Of a stretch of DNA of 64,000 bases, positions 1 to 10,814 are shown piece after piece (position 1 is the stretch's first letter; each line of letters starts with the position of its first letter). The position numbers and the translations under genes are program-made. The DNA comes from Euleptes europaea (Eukaryota; Chordata; Lepidosauria; Squamata; Sphaerodactylidae): contig NC_079312.1 of the NCBI RefSeq assembly GCF_029931775.1, forward strand, positions 8,315,821 to 8,379,820. The letters run 5' to 3'. The notes beneath the pieces were generated by a model, which was not told where the DNA came from, made no database searches, and saw only the letters and a program-made list of their open reading frames with translations.

Positions 1-390
1 CAGGGTAAGGATGTGGAATTCTGATATGGTTACTCAGCTGGGAAGTTTTTTTATTTCAAAAGACGAAGCTCAGACAAAGTCCTGATGGCAGAAAGGGAGT
101 AACATAGATTGATATGTTTCTGAGTTGTTTATGGTTGTGAATTTTAATTATTTTGTGTTTTTATTTGTAGTTTTCATTATTTTGTGAACTTTTGGGGCAA
201 GTCTCTGAAGATGCAGCATATATATGTGTTATTAATTAATAAATAATAAAACACCTTTAACCCCCACCCTTAAATTCCAAACCCCGTGGCCCTATAGGAC
301 CTCCTAAGAACCTCTCAGAATGGTGTGCTGATCTTATTCTATGAGGTGGGAGCTGCTGTTAAAAACTGGTCCATTCCAAGTGGGGTACCT
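1..390 (+). other. Intron of KZFP-A, between KRAB-A (off window) and KRAB-B
   Basis: The stretch aligns by eye with 16,800-17,170 in unit B and 34,865-35,260 in unit C, which lie just after the KRAB-A exon and an antisense 5S-type SINE. The window therefore opens inside the KRAB-A to KRAB-B intron of a third paralogue. I see no gene in it. Confidence 0.7.
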
Positions 391-692
391 AGAATCATAG
401 AATAGAATCATAGAGTTGGAAGGTACCTCAGGTTCATCTAGTCCAACCCCCTGCATAATGAAGGAAAATCACAACTACCGTTCCCCACTTCCAGTGACCC
501 TTACTCCATGCCCAGAAGATGGCCAAAATGCCCTCCCTCTCATGATCTGCCTAAGGGCATATAATCAGCATTGCTGATAGATGGCTATCTAGCCCATTCT
601 AAAAAAACCTCCATGGAAGGAGAGCTCACCACCTCCCAAGGAAGCCTGTAACACTGAGGAACTGTTCTGTTAGAAAGTTCTTCCTAATGTTT
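391..692 (-). repeat. CR1-like LINE 3' end, outer piece (first part)
   Basis: Antisense 3' end of the family marked by the 'aatcatagagttggaagg' motif. It breaks off near 692 and resumes near 1,536; the unbroken version of the same junction is seen at 45,370-45,430. A younger CR1 sits in the gap. Confidence 0.7.
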
Positions 693-1535
693 AACATAAG
701 AACATAAGTAAAGCCATGCTGGGTCAGACCATGGCCCGTCAAGTCCAGCTGTTTGTTCACACAGTGGTCAACCAAGTGCCTCTAGGAAGCCCACAAGCAA
801 GACGGCTGCAGCAGAATTATCCTGCCTGTGTTCTACAGCACCTAATACATTTAGTATGCTCCTCTGATCATGGAGAGAATAGGTATGCATCACGACTAGT
901 ATCCATTTTAACTAGTAGCCATAAATAACCCTCACGTCCATGAACATGTCCACTCCCCTCTTAAAGCCATCCAAGTTGGCAGCCATCTCCACATCCTGGG
1001 GCAGATAGTTCCACAATTTTACTGTAAGTTGTGTGAGAAAATACTTCCTTTCATCAGTTTTTAATTTCTCACTCTCCAGCTTCAGCAGATGACCCCTAGT
1101 ATTATGAGAGAGGGAGAAAACTTCTCCCTGTCCACTTTTTCCAAACCATGCATAATTTTATAGACCTCTATTATGTCTCCCGTTAACCGTCTTCTTTCCA
1201 AGCTAAACAGCCCTAAGCGTCTTAACCGCTCCTCATAGGGCAGTTGCTGTAGTCCCCTAATCATTTTGGTTGCTCTTTTCTGCACCTTCTCAAACTCTGA
1301 AATATCCTTTTTTAGGTGTGGTGACCAAAACAGTATTCCAAGTGTGGTCTCACTGTAGATTTGTACAAGGACAGTATGATATCAGCAGTTTTATTCTGTA
1401 TTCCTCATCTAATGATGGCCAGGATGGGATTTGCCTTTTTTACAGCAGCTGCACACTGGGTTGTCATCTTCATTGAGTGATCCACTACCACAACAAGATC
1501 CTTTTCTTGGTCTGTTGCTGCCCGCACAGAGTTTA
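693..1535 (-). repeat. CR1 LINE 3' fragment nested in another CR1-like LINE
   Basis: Antisense CR1 tail and the C-terminal part of its reverse-transcriptase ORF (minus-strand peptide with the EERLRRLGLFSLERRR stretch, about 1,082-1,285). It matches the 3' end of the longer CR1 at 2,511-5,548. It is 5'-truncated and has no intact ORF. Confidence 0.8.
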
Positions 1536-1612
1536 GACGGAAACTCTTTTAATTTAATTTCAACCCATTGGTTCTGGTCCAACCTTCTGGTCTGACCTTA
1601 AACCTCTGGTTG
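1536..1612 (-). repeat. CR1-like LINE 3' end, outer piece (second part)
   Basis: Continuation of the element at 391-692 after the nested CR1: the 'tttcaacccattggttctggtcc' region, also seen at 45,400-45,430. Unit-A intron sequence shared with units B and C resumes near 1,613. Confidence 0.65.
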
Positions 1613-1807
1613 ACCTTAAGCAGAGAAACAACGAGGAGACGACTAGAAAACTGTCATTGGTGCACAGGGACATAGGGGAAGGGATGGTCCTTCAGAGATG
1701 TAAGTGTTACTTAAGAGAAGGTCATAACCAGGACTGTGAAATGAACTCAGAAACAAGCAGGCAGCTGACATAGCTGCTTTAAAATAGGTGGGTTGTGTTC
1801 CCATCAT

Positions 1808-2040
1808 CTAGACTGACAATAACTGGGCTGCTGTCTTCTGAACCAGGTGGAGTTTCCAGCTTGTCTTCAAGGGCAGCCCAATATAGTGTGCATTACAGTA
1901 ATCCAACCATGTGGTGGCGAGAGCATGGGTTAGCACAGCCACATTGTCTAAGGAGGGGGACAGCTGATGAATGAAATGCATCTGATAGAAAGCATGTTTG
2001 GCCACTGGACAGATCTGGCTCTCCCCCAAGGCTGTCAGTT
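1808..2040 (-). repeat. L2 LINE fragment shared by units A, B and C
   Basis: The minus strand reads a decayed L2-type RT C-terminus (DYCNAHYIGLPLK, then KLHLVQKTAAQLLS). The same fragment sits at the same intronic place in unit B (17,345-17,590) and unit C (35,405-35,640), so it predates the duplication of the genes. Confidence 0.7.
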
Positions 2041-2211
2041 AAAAGCCCACGTCCTTCTCTGCTCATGGTCCCAGGACTGCTTGTCTTTTGGAGGTTACAG
2101 ATGCTTCCAACCTTCCTCTGATCTTTCAGAAAGCAGGACAACAACTGTGTTTCTTGGAACTCCTAAATATTTTGTTGCCAGAAGTAACTTGGCTATTTGT
2201 CTCCTCCAAAG

Positions 2212-2298
2212 GATTTCCCAAACCTGACTATCTCTCTTACCTGGAAGAAGGTGAAGATCTATTTGCCTTGGATTCAGAGGAAGAGGAGAGATCAGCAG
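2212..2298 (+). CDS. KZFP-A KRAB-B exon
   Basis: An 87-bp exon between a CCAAAG acceptor and a CAG/GTAGGT donor, phase 1 at both ends. It encodes GFPKPDYLSYLEEGED followed by an acidic run, matching the KRAB-B pattern of a G-F-P start, a K-P-D core and an LEEGE helix. Units B and C carry near-identical 87-bp exons at 17,731 and 35,787. It splices in phase to the zinc-finger exon at 7,298. Its KRAB-A partner lies left of the window. Confidence 0.85.
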
Positions 2299-2339
2299 GT
2301 AGGTGCTTAGATGGGCCCCTTTGTTACCTTGGAGTAGAG

Positions 2340-2425
2340 GGATGGGACTGTGGCTCAGTGAAAAAGCCTCTGCTTTGCATGAAGAAGGTCCTAGGTTCAT
2401 TCCCCACCATCTGCAGTTGCAGAGA
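2340..2425 (+). repeat. tRNA-derived SINE head
   Basis: It has a tRNA-like B box (AGGTTCATTCC) and the 'ctttgcatgaagaaggtcc' body. Orthologous copies are at about 17,872-17,945 (unit B) and 35,925-35,998 (unit C), so it is an old intronic insertion. Confidence 0.6.
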
Positions 2426-2436
2426 ACCAGGAAGTA

Positions 2437-2510
2437 GAAGAAGAAGAGTTGGTTTTTATATGCCAACTTTCCTTTTTAAAAGGAGAATCAAACTGGCTTA
2501 CAATCTCCTT
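2437..2510 (-). repeat. Antisense SINE, interrupted (part 1)
   Basis: Begins with the reverse complement of the common SINE tail (gaagagttggtttttatatg). It is cut by the CR1 at 2,511-5,548 and resumes at 5,549 with 'tctccccacaacagacacc', the sequence expected next in uninterrupted copies. Confidence 0.65.
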
Positions 2511-5500
2511 AAAGATGCCCAAAGGCACATGCCAGGCAAGTCGAAAGAGAGAAACAGTGTGGAGGTGTTTCTATGCTAATGCTAGAAGCCTCCAAGCAAA
2601 AATGGGGGAATTAGAGTGCATGGTTTTAAGAGAAAACATAGATATAGTGAGCATTATGGAAACATGGTGGAGGGGAGAGAACCAGTGGGATACAGTCATC
2701 CCTGGTTACAAACTGTATAGAAATGGCAGGTAAGGGCATATTGGAGGGGGTGTTGCTATGTATATCAAGGAAGGCATAGAGTCTAATAAGCTAGAGACCA
2801 TAAAAAGGGCAGACTCATCCACAGAATCCTTATGGGTGACAATTCCGGGCCCCAAAGGAGATTTAGTACTGGGAACATTCTATCGCCTCCCTGACCAAAT
2901 GGCTCAGGGTGATCTAGAGATGGAGAATGAAATAAGGGAAGCATATAAAGGTAATGAAGTAGTAATAATGGGAGACTTCAACTTCCCTCATATTGATTGG
3001 ATAATTGTATTCTCCAGTCAAGCCAAAGAGATAAAATTTTTAGACATCCTAAATGACTTTGCCCTCGAACAGTTGGTCATAGACCCAACCAGAGGGGAGG
3101 CGATCCTGGATTTAAGACTCTGTGGTGCTGCCAGTGCCTTAGTGTGGGATGTGGATGTAGTTGAGCCAGTTGGCAATAGTGATCACAATGGCATCATATT
3201 TAATTTATATGTAAGTGGGAAAGTGACTGGGAAATCTCACACAATTACCTTTGACTTTAAAAGAGGGAACTTCTCTAAAATGAGAAAACTGGTAAAGAGG
3301 AAGTTGAAAGGAACAGTTAGGAGGGTTAAATCTCTTGAAAAGGCTTGGGGGTTTCTCAAGTCCACATTACTAGAGGCTCATCTAGCTTGTATACTGCAGG
3401 TCAGGAAAGGTAGTAATAAGTCCAAGACGTCACCACCATGGCTAATGGGTAAGGTGAAGGAAGCAATTAGAGAAAAGAAGTCTTCCTTCAGAGACTGGAA
3501 GGTTTGCCCAAATGAGGCGAACAGAAGCAAACACAAACTTGCACAAAGGAAATGCAAGCAGATGATTAGAGATGCAAAAAAAGATTTTGAGGGGCATTAA
3601 GAAATTCTTTCAGTATATTAGGAGTAGGAAACCAGCTAGGGAAGCGGTTGGACCACTGGATGACAATGGGAGTAAAGGAACTCCAAGGGAGGATAAAGCG
3701 ATTGCTGAAAAACTAAATGAATTCTTCTCATCTGTCTTCACTGTTGAAGATACAGGACAGATTCCTTCTCCTGAACAGAGATTTTGGAGAGGGGAGAATG
3801 AGGAACTGAGGCAAATAGTGGTAACAAGGCAGGAAGTCCTAGATCGTCTAGACAAACTGCAAACTAACAAGTCACAGGGAACAGATGATATTCATCCTAG
3901 AGTTCTTCAAGAAGTCAAATGGGAAATTGCTGAACTTCTAACAAAGATATGTAATATGTCCCTTCGATCAGCCTCTGTACCAGAGGACTGGAGAATGGCC
4001 AATTTATAAAAATGGTTCCAGGGGGGACCCAGGAAATTACAGGCCAGTTAGCTTAACGTCTGTTTCGGGTAAATTGGTGGAAAGCATTATTAAAGATAGA
4101 ATTGTCAAGCATATAGAAGGGCAAGGTCTGCTGGGCAAAACCCAACATGGCTTCTGTATGGGTAGGTCCTGTCTCACTAACCTATTAGAGTTTTTTGAAA
4201 GCGTCACTAAGCATGTGGACAGGAATGAGCCTGTGGATATTGTGCATTAGGATTTCCAAAAAGCTTTTGACAAAGTCCCCCACCAAAGACTGCTAAGCAA
4301 ACTTCATAGTCATGGGATAAGAGGACAAGTCCTCTTATGGATTGAGAGCTGGCTGAAAAATAGGAAGCAGGGAGTAGGAATCAATGGTCAGTTCTTTAAT
4401 GGCGGGATGTGAGCAGTGGGGTGCCTCAGGGATCTGTGTTGGGACCGGTGCTTTTCAACCTGTTCATCAGTGACCTGGAGTTAGGGTGAAACAGTGAAGT
4501 AGCCAAGTTTGCAGTTGACACGAAATTATTTAGTGTGGTCAAAACAAAATCGAACTGTGAAGAGCTCCAGAAGGATCTCTACATACTGGAAGAATGGGCA
4601 TTAAAGTGGCAAATGAGATTCAATGTGAGTAAGTGTAAAGTGATGCATATTGGGGCAAAAAAATCCCAACTTCACATATACACTGATGGGATCTGTGCTG
4701 GCAGCGACAGACCAAGAAAGGGATCTTGGGGTGGTGGTGGATAGCTCAGTGAAGATGTCAACCCAGTGTGCGGCTGCTGTAAAAAAGGGAAATTCCATGC
4801 TGGCCATGATTAGACAAGGAATAGAGAATAAAACTGCTGCTATCATACTGCCCTTGTACAAATCTATGGTGAGACCACACTTGGAATACTGTGTACAGTT
4901 CTGGTCACCGCACCTAAAAAAGGATATTACAGAGCTTGAGAAGGTGCAGAAAAAAGCAACCAAAATGATTAGGGGACTAGAGCAACTCTCCTATGAGGAG
5001 CGGTTAAGACGCTTAGGGCTGTTTAGCTTGGAAAGAAGACGGCTAAGGGGAGACATGATAGAGGTCTATAAAATTATGCATGGTTTGGAGAGAGTGGACA
5101 GGGAGAAGTTTTTTTCCCTCTCCCATAATACTAGAACACGGGGTCATCTGCTAAAGCTGGAGGGTGAGAGATTCAAAACTGATAAAAGGAAGTATTTTTT
5201 AACACAACACATAGTTAATTTGTGGAACTCCCTGCCCCAGGATGTGGTGATGGCTGCCAGTTTGGAGGGCTTTAAGAGGGGAGTGGACATGTTCATGGAG
5301 GAAAGGGGTGTTCATGGCTATTAGTTAGAATGGATACTAGTCATGCTGCATACCTATTCTCTCTAGTATCAGAGGAGCATGCCTATTATTTTGGGTGCAG
5401 TGGAACACAGGCAGGATGGTGCTGCTGCAGTCGTCTTGTTTGTGGCTTTCTAGAGGCACTTGGTTGGCCACTGTGTGAACAGACTGCTGTACTTGATGGG

Positions 5501-5548
5501 CCTTGTTCTGATCCAGCAGGGCCTTTCTTATGTTCTTCTTCTCCCCAC
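2511..5548 (+). repeat. CR1 LINE, about 3 kb, with endonuclease and reverse transcriptase
   Basis: Forward-strand CR1 carrying pol remnants. The apurinic-type endonuclease is read at 2,578-3,200 (ARSLQAK, METWW, GDFNFPHIDW, GNSDHN). The RT core follows from about 3,600 (NKSQGTDDIHPRVLQE, GVPQGSVLGP near 4,420). The conserved C-terminus lies at 4,650-5,324 (KSMVRPHLEYCVQFWSPHLK). There is a stop in the endonuclease near 2,731, and several stops and frame shifts between about 4,010 and 4,650, so it is dead. The start at the endonuclease means it lacks ORF1 and is 5'-truncated. It ends in the CR1 tail near 'ccagcagggcctttcttatgttcttc'. It is inserted in an antisense SINE within the KZFP-A intron and is absent from units B and C. 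Confidence 0.85.
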
Positions 5549-5740
5549 AACAGACACCTTGTGAGGTAGGTGGGGCTGAGGGAGTGCAGAGAGTAATGTG
5601 ACTAGCCCAAGGTCACCCACCTGGCTTCATGTGGAGGAGCGGGGAAACCAACTGGGTTCACCAGATTAGAGTGCGCCGCTCATGTGGAGGAATGAGGAAA
5701 CAAACCCTGTTCTCCAGATTAGAGTCCACCACTCTTAACT
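5549..5740 (-). repeat. Antisense SINE, interrupted (part 2)
   Basis: Second half of the SINE begun at 2,437: antisense 'tgtctgttgtgggg' body and tRNA-like head ending in 'ccaccactcttaactattac'. Confidence 0.6.
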
Positions 5741-5751
5741 ATTACATGCTG

Positions 5752-5965
5752 ATATAGTGGTTAAAAGCGGCAGAGTCTAATCTGGAGAACTGGGTTTGAT
5801 TCCCCACTCCTCCAAATGAAGTGTGCTGGGTGATGTTGGGCTAGTCACAGTACTTTCCCAACTCTTTCAGCCCCACCTACCTCACAAGATGCCGGTTGTG
5901 GGAAGAAGGGATTGTGATCATAAGCCGCTTTGAGGCTCCTTACAGTAGGAAAAAACTCTTCTTCT
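5752..5965 (+). repeat. tRNA-derived SINE, sense
   Basis: Head 'gatatagtggttaaaagcgg', B box 'gggtttgattcccc', body 'ggctagtcacag', tail 'aaaactcttcttctg'. Same family as the SINE that ends the KZFP-B and -C reading frames. Confidence 0.65.
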
Positions 5966-5984
5966 GTTACATCAGTAACTTTAG

Positions 5985-6475
5985 TGTATGTGGGTAAAGT
6001 GCCATCAAGTCATAGCCGACTTACAGTGACCCCATAGGGTTTTCAAGGCATTAGATGCTCAGAGGTGGTTTATCATAGCCGGTGGCGCAGAGTGTTAAGC
6101 TTCAGTACTGCAGTCAAAAGCTCTGCTCACGACCTGAGTTCGATCCCAATGGAAGTTGGTTTCAGGTAGCTCAAGGTTGACTCAGCCTTCAATCCTTCCG
6201 AGGTCAGTGAAATGAGTACCCAGCTTGCTGGGGGTAAAGGGAAGATGACTGGGGAAGGCACTGGCAAACCACCCCGCAAACAAAGTCTGCCTATAAAACG
6301 TCGGGATGTGACGTCTCCCCATGGGTCAGGAATGACCTGGTGCTTGCACAGGGGACCTTTACCTTTTTTTTTACCTCTGTATAGTGACCCTGGTATTCCT
6401 TGGTGGTCTCCCATCCAAGAACTAACCAGGGCTGACCCTACTTAGCTTCTTAGATCTGATTAAATGGGCCGGGGG
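5985..6475 (-). repeat. Antisense 5S-derived SINE with Bov-B tail, split by another SINE
   Basis: Reverse complement of a 5S rRNA-like head (6,372-6,475: 'ggtctcccatccaagaac', 'ctgaccctacttagcttc') and a Bov-B-like tail (5,985-6,078). Orthologous copies are at 18,335-18,525 (B) and 38,092-38,282 (C). Only this copy is split by a second SINE. Confidence 0.7.
6079..6371 (+). repeat. Nested tRNA-derived SINE
   Basis: 'ggtggcgcagagtgttaag' head, B box 'gagttcgatccc', long body with 'gaaggcactggcaaaccacc' and a T-rich end. It sits inside the 5S-type SINE of unit A, while units B and C have the uninterrupted site. Confidence 0.7.
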
Positions 6476-7297
6476 GTGGGGGTGGAGAAGGGCTATTGAT
6501 TGCTAATTTAAGAAAAAAACTTGGAAAAGCCTTGAAAAAAGAAGAGGGAGGGAAATAGCTGGCCTAGAGACTGGGGTAGGAAAGGCGTGGGGAACCCCTC
6601 CATGTGGAAGTCCCATTGCATCAGAAAAAGGGAAACAATTGAACACTCATCACTGCATGGGAAACACCTGGGTCAGAATGAGGAATGGCCAGAGAGCATT
6701 CCCTTGATGCAAGGGAGATAGGCCAGTAGAGAGAGATTATGATGGGAACCCCCCCCCCCACAGTAGTCTTTGGTAGCAAAAATACAAGCAGGATGTTAGA
6801 GAATAACCCCCATGCACTAAAGAAGAGGGCTTTGGTCTAGTGAAGCTTATGCTAAAGAAGACTGTGGTATTCTGGAATACTAGGCCTTGTCAGGAAGATG
6901 GTGCTCCAAAGGATGCACGTAGAATAGATCCACTCTTTGGTGCTTGCTGGCAAAGAACCCCACTAATGGTTCCTCTGTGGCACTGTCTCTTGCAACAAAC
7001 CTCCACCATGTTGAGCTTTGGCCAGGCAACGCATTCATAACTGTTCATCTACTCTTTGAACTTGAGTCTTCTTTTCATTCTGAAGCGAGCTTTCCCCAAT
7101 CCAGCTGCTGTTTTTTCCGATGCTGGCCATTCCAAGATGCCTACCATTATCAGGCCAAGAGGGAAATTGAAACAGACTGAGAGACAATGTTTATATTTAT
7201 TCTGAAAAAGCACTAATTTTTTGGCCACTGAATAATGGAGGCATTCTTCCATCGCACTCCTAACCAATATTCTGATTCTCTGTCTCTATTGTAGCAG

Positions 7298-9066
7298 GTG
7301 ACTGGGATGATGTAGAATATTACAGGGATCTCTCTTGCGTGTCACTGGAAACAACTATTCATGGAACAGAGGAGGAGGCCTTTGGGGCTCAAGAGGAATC
7401 AAAGAGGAAGAGGGTGAGAGATAAATCCATAACTGGGCAGAGAGGTGAGATCCATCAAATGCGAATCATACAAGAGCATCCCGAAGGAAAGAGAGGGAAT
7501 AATTGCTCTTTGGCTGAGAAAACATTCCAGTGTGAATCCACCCTTCATCCCCCTTGCAAAATCCAAGGAGGAGAGAAAGCATTCAAGTGCTGGGAGTGTG
7601 GAAAGAACTTTGCTAACAGTCTCAGCCTTAAGGTGCATCAGAAATCCCACGTAGCAGAGAAGCTCTATAAATGCTCAGACTGTAGCAACAGTTTTTCTAA
7701 CCAGTTGAGTCTTACTGAGCATCAGCAAATTCACACAGGGGAGAAGCCACTTGAACCACTGGAATGTGGAAAGCATTCCAGTTACAGGGAAAAGCTTGCC
7801 AAATATCAATTCATTCACTCAACCCAGAAACTATATAAAACTGAGGAAGAAGGAAAGTGCTTCAGACAGCACAAGCAACTTGCATCACAACCAAGCAGCT
7901 GCACAGGGAAAAAACCATATAAATGTACGGAATGTGGAAAGGACTTCAGATGCAGCAGTTCACTGTCTCTACATAAACGAATCCATTCAGAAGAGAGACC
8001 ATACCAATGCTCAGACTGCAGCTGGAGTTTTTCTGATCGATCAACGTATGTTAGACACCTGAGAATCCACACAGGGGAAAAACCATATAAATGTTTAGAC
8101 TGCAAAAAGACCTTCCATTTGATTTCACATCTCAGCATACACCGAAGAACCCACAGAGGGACTAAACCACACAAGTGCCTGGAGTGTGGGGAAAGTTTCA
8201 CTACTGGTGTGGGCCTTATTTCACATCACAGAATCCACACAGGAGAGAAACCATATAAATGCCTGGAGTGCGGAAAGAGTTTTAGACACAGCAATGGCCT
8301 TGCTTCCCATCGAAGACTCCACTCAGGGGAGAAACCATATAAATGCCTGGAGTGTGGAAAGAGCTTTACTCAGAGATGTAGCTTAACCTTTCATCAAAGA
8401 ATCCACACGGGGGAGAAACCATATAAGTGCTTGGAATGTGGGAAAAGTTTCAATCATAATTCACACTTTGCTTCACATCGAAGGATCCACACAGGTGAGA
8501 AACCGTATAAATGTGCCGAGTGTGGAAAGGGCTTCAGCCAGAGCTCACATCGCAATATACATCAAAAACGGCATAAAGAGGAGAAACCATATGAATGCTC
8601 GGAGTGTGGAAGGAGCTTCACATTGAGCGAGTACTTAACCAACCATCAGAGAATACACACTGAGGAGAAGCCACACAAATGCTCAGAGTGTGGAAGGACC
8701 TTCAGACACAGCATGAGTCTAAAGGCACATGAAAGAATCCACACAGGAGAGAAGCCATATAAATGCCTAGAGTGTGGAAAGAGCTTCAGGCAGGCCTCAC
8801 ACCTTAGTCAACACCGAAGAATTCACACAGGGGAGAAGCCTTATACCTGCTTGGAATGTGGGAAGAGCTTCCGTGTGAGTTCAGGCCTTGCAAGTCATCA
8901 AAGAACCCATACAGGAGAGAAACCTTATCAGTGCTTGGAGTGTCAAAAATGTTTCCATTGTCATAAAAGTCTTGTTGCACATCGAAAAGTCCACACTGGG
9001 GAGAAACCAGTGAATCTAAGGCCTCATGTCCAGACTAAATCTTACAATAAGTCGAACATTGTTTGA
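7298..9066 (+). CDS. KZFP-A zinc-finger exon (3' part of a KRAB C2H2 gene)
   Basis: Final coding exon of a KRAB zinc-finger gene, presumed a nuclear DNA-binding repressor. The acceptor TGTAGCAG precedes GTGAC, which continues the phase-1 KRAB-B exon at 2,212-2,298. An acidic and basic spacer of about 94 residues comes first, then 17 finger positions joined by TGEKP-type linkers. Fifteen have full C2H2 ligands. Positions 3 ([11 protein letters not shown]) and 4 ([11 protein letters not shown]) have lost zinc ligands. The C-terminal tail after the last finger (VNLRPHVQ to KSNIV) has no counterpart in KZFP-B or -C; it reads sequence that is 3' untranslated in those genes (about 22,630 and 42,330), so a deletion of about 1.4 kb made it. 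The frame is intact. The KRAB-A exon and promoter lie outside the window, so completeness is not testable here. Confidence 0.9.
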
Positions 9067-9420
9067 AACAAGTATTCTTGGGAAAAGGACATTCAGTGTT
9101 CATAAGTGTCTACATCACACCTTCACAGGAGATGAATTAAATAGTTCTAATAATTACGTAAGGTTCACATAGTTGGACATATATCTTTATATAATCCCAC
9201 ACCCTAAATCCCCTGAATTTCTCAGATCTGGGTTGTGGTGAGATCGTGCTTTGACGAGAATCTTAGAAATCGTATTATGTAAAAAAATTAAGATATTGTA
9301 AAAGAATAACATATGCTTTTTATTTTTTTAATTTCATTGACATATCCTAATATTTTTGTAACATTGTGTTTGAAAATTGATCATTTAAAAAGTGATCAGA
9401 CTGCTTTTAAATAAAAACAA
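9067..9420 (+). other. KZFP-A 3' untranslated region with poly(A) signal
   Basis: AT-rich sequence shared with 22,670-23,050 (B) and 42,370-42,730 (C). An AATAAA hexamer is at 9,410-9,415. The end of transcription is inferred. Confidence 0.5.
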
Positions 9421-9532
9421 CAACCTTAAAGCATTGAGTGATCTTTGGCTGGGATACAAGGACCTGCCTTCAGTCAGAGGGCTAATCACCTGTAAGAGAT
9501 TAGCTACTGGAGAGACTATAAACAGAACTATG

Positions 9533-9722
9533 TTCTGACCTGGATTGCCCAGGCTAACCTGCTCTCATCAGATCTTGGAAGCTAAACAGGGTCGGCTCTG
9601 GTTAGTGCTCGCTGGATGGGAGGCCATCATTGCTACACAGAGGCAGAACCACCTCTTAATGTCACTTGCCTTGAAAACCTGTCACCATAAATTGGCTGCA
9701 ATTGGACAGCACTTTAGTGCTT
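9533..9722 (+). repeat. 5S rRNA-derived SINE with Bov-B-like tail
   Basis: Head reads like the internal promoter half of 5S rRNA ('tcatcagatcttggaagcta', 'gctggatgggaggcc'); tail resembles the Bov-B 3' end ('ggctgcaattggacagcac'). Orthologous copies at 23,161-23,362 and 42,852-43,035. Confidence 0.75.
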
Positions 9723-10175
9723 TGGTGGTTAATGCATTGCTTTGGATTGGATCAGACAAAGAGACTCTTGGTTTCCACATGCCTATTTGGAAAGTAATGC
9801 TTTCTCCATGGGTGGGATAATGCTCTGTTACAGCGCAGCTAAACATATGCACTCCAAGATCAGTTGCAATTCAGGAGGAGCACAGCCTGGAGGTAGAAGA
9901 TGTAATTTTCCCTTTACGAACAAGGATGGTGCCAAAGAAGGGACAGCATCTCTCACTCCCTACCTTACTGAAATGTTCTCTCTTGGGATCAGATAGATGA
10001 GTGAGGTACTGGTAAAGATAACGTGAGAGCATCTTTGGGGGTTTGTGTTGCAACACAATGCCATGAATAGTGGGAGTGGGGCAAAGGTATATAGATCTGA
10101 GATTTGCCTCTCTCGAGGTGCTCTGGGGACAGTCCTCCACAGCAGAGAGGGCTTCCTCTGGTGCTAGGGGCTTCT

Positions 10176-10425
10176 AGCCAGCATGGTGTCATAGTTAAGA
10201 GCAGCAGACACTAATCTGGTTAACCAGGTTTGTTTCCCCACTCCTACACATGAAGCCTGCTGAATGACCTTGGGTCAGTCACAGTTCTCTTTGAACTCTC
10301 TCAGGCCAACCTTCCTCACAAGGTGTCTGTTGTGGGGAGAGGAAAGTAAGGAGGTTGTAAGCCAGTTTGAGACTCCTTAAAAGTACAGAAAAGTGGGGTA
10401 TGAAAACCAACTCTTCTTCCGTTTG
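10176..10425 (+). repeat. tRNA-derived SINE, sense
   Basis: Same family as at 21,247 and 40,835: 'ccagcatggtgtcatagtta' head, 'tgtctgttgtggggag' body, 'gaaaaccaactcttcttcc' end. Present in unit A only. Confidence 0.7.
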
Positions 10426-10589
10426 CACAATTCCAATGTTTTTCAAGGAGCCACAAGACACCAAACACCAGAAGAATGCACCTCACAGCAGAGGACTGCC
10501 TCAGCCACACCCAAAGAAAAGGTACAGGATCTGAGCCACTATTCAAAACCTCCTAATTTTATAGTACTTTAGCAGACCATTCCCACGCA

Positions 10590-10800
10590 GTGGTTATATG
10601 ATGGTGATGGAAAGTGCCATCTAGTCACAGCTGACTTGTGGTGACCCTGGAGGGTTTTCAAGGCAAGAAACATTTGGAGGTGGTTTGCCATTGCCTGTCT
10701 CCATGTGAGAACTGACTGGCCCAATATGTGGAGGTGGGTAATCGAACCCAGTTCTCCAGATTAGAGTCCACTGCTCTTAACCATTACACCAGCTGGCTCA
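10590..10800 (-). repeat. Antisense SINE with tRNA head and Bov-B-like tail
   Basis: Tail first ('aagtgccatctagtcacagc', 'gtgaccctggagggttttca'), then the reverse complement of a tRNA-like head ('gttctccagattagagtcca'). Confidence 0.65.
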
Positions 10801-10814
10801 CAGAAAAATTCAAA

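Noticed and set aside
6079-6371. Possible tRNA gene
   Set aside because: The tRNA-like A and B boxes belong to a SINE head; no cloverleaf-length unit stands alone.
7399-8201. Minus-strand frames opposite the KZFP-A fingers
   Set aside because: Periodic shadows of the finger repeat on the other strand; the same appear opposite every finger exon.
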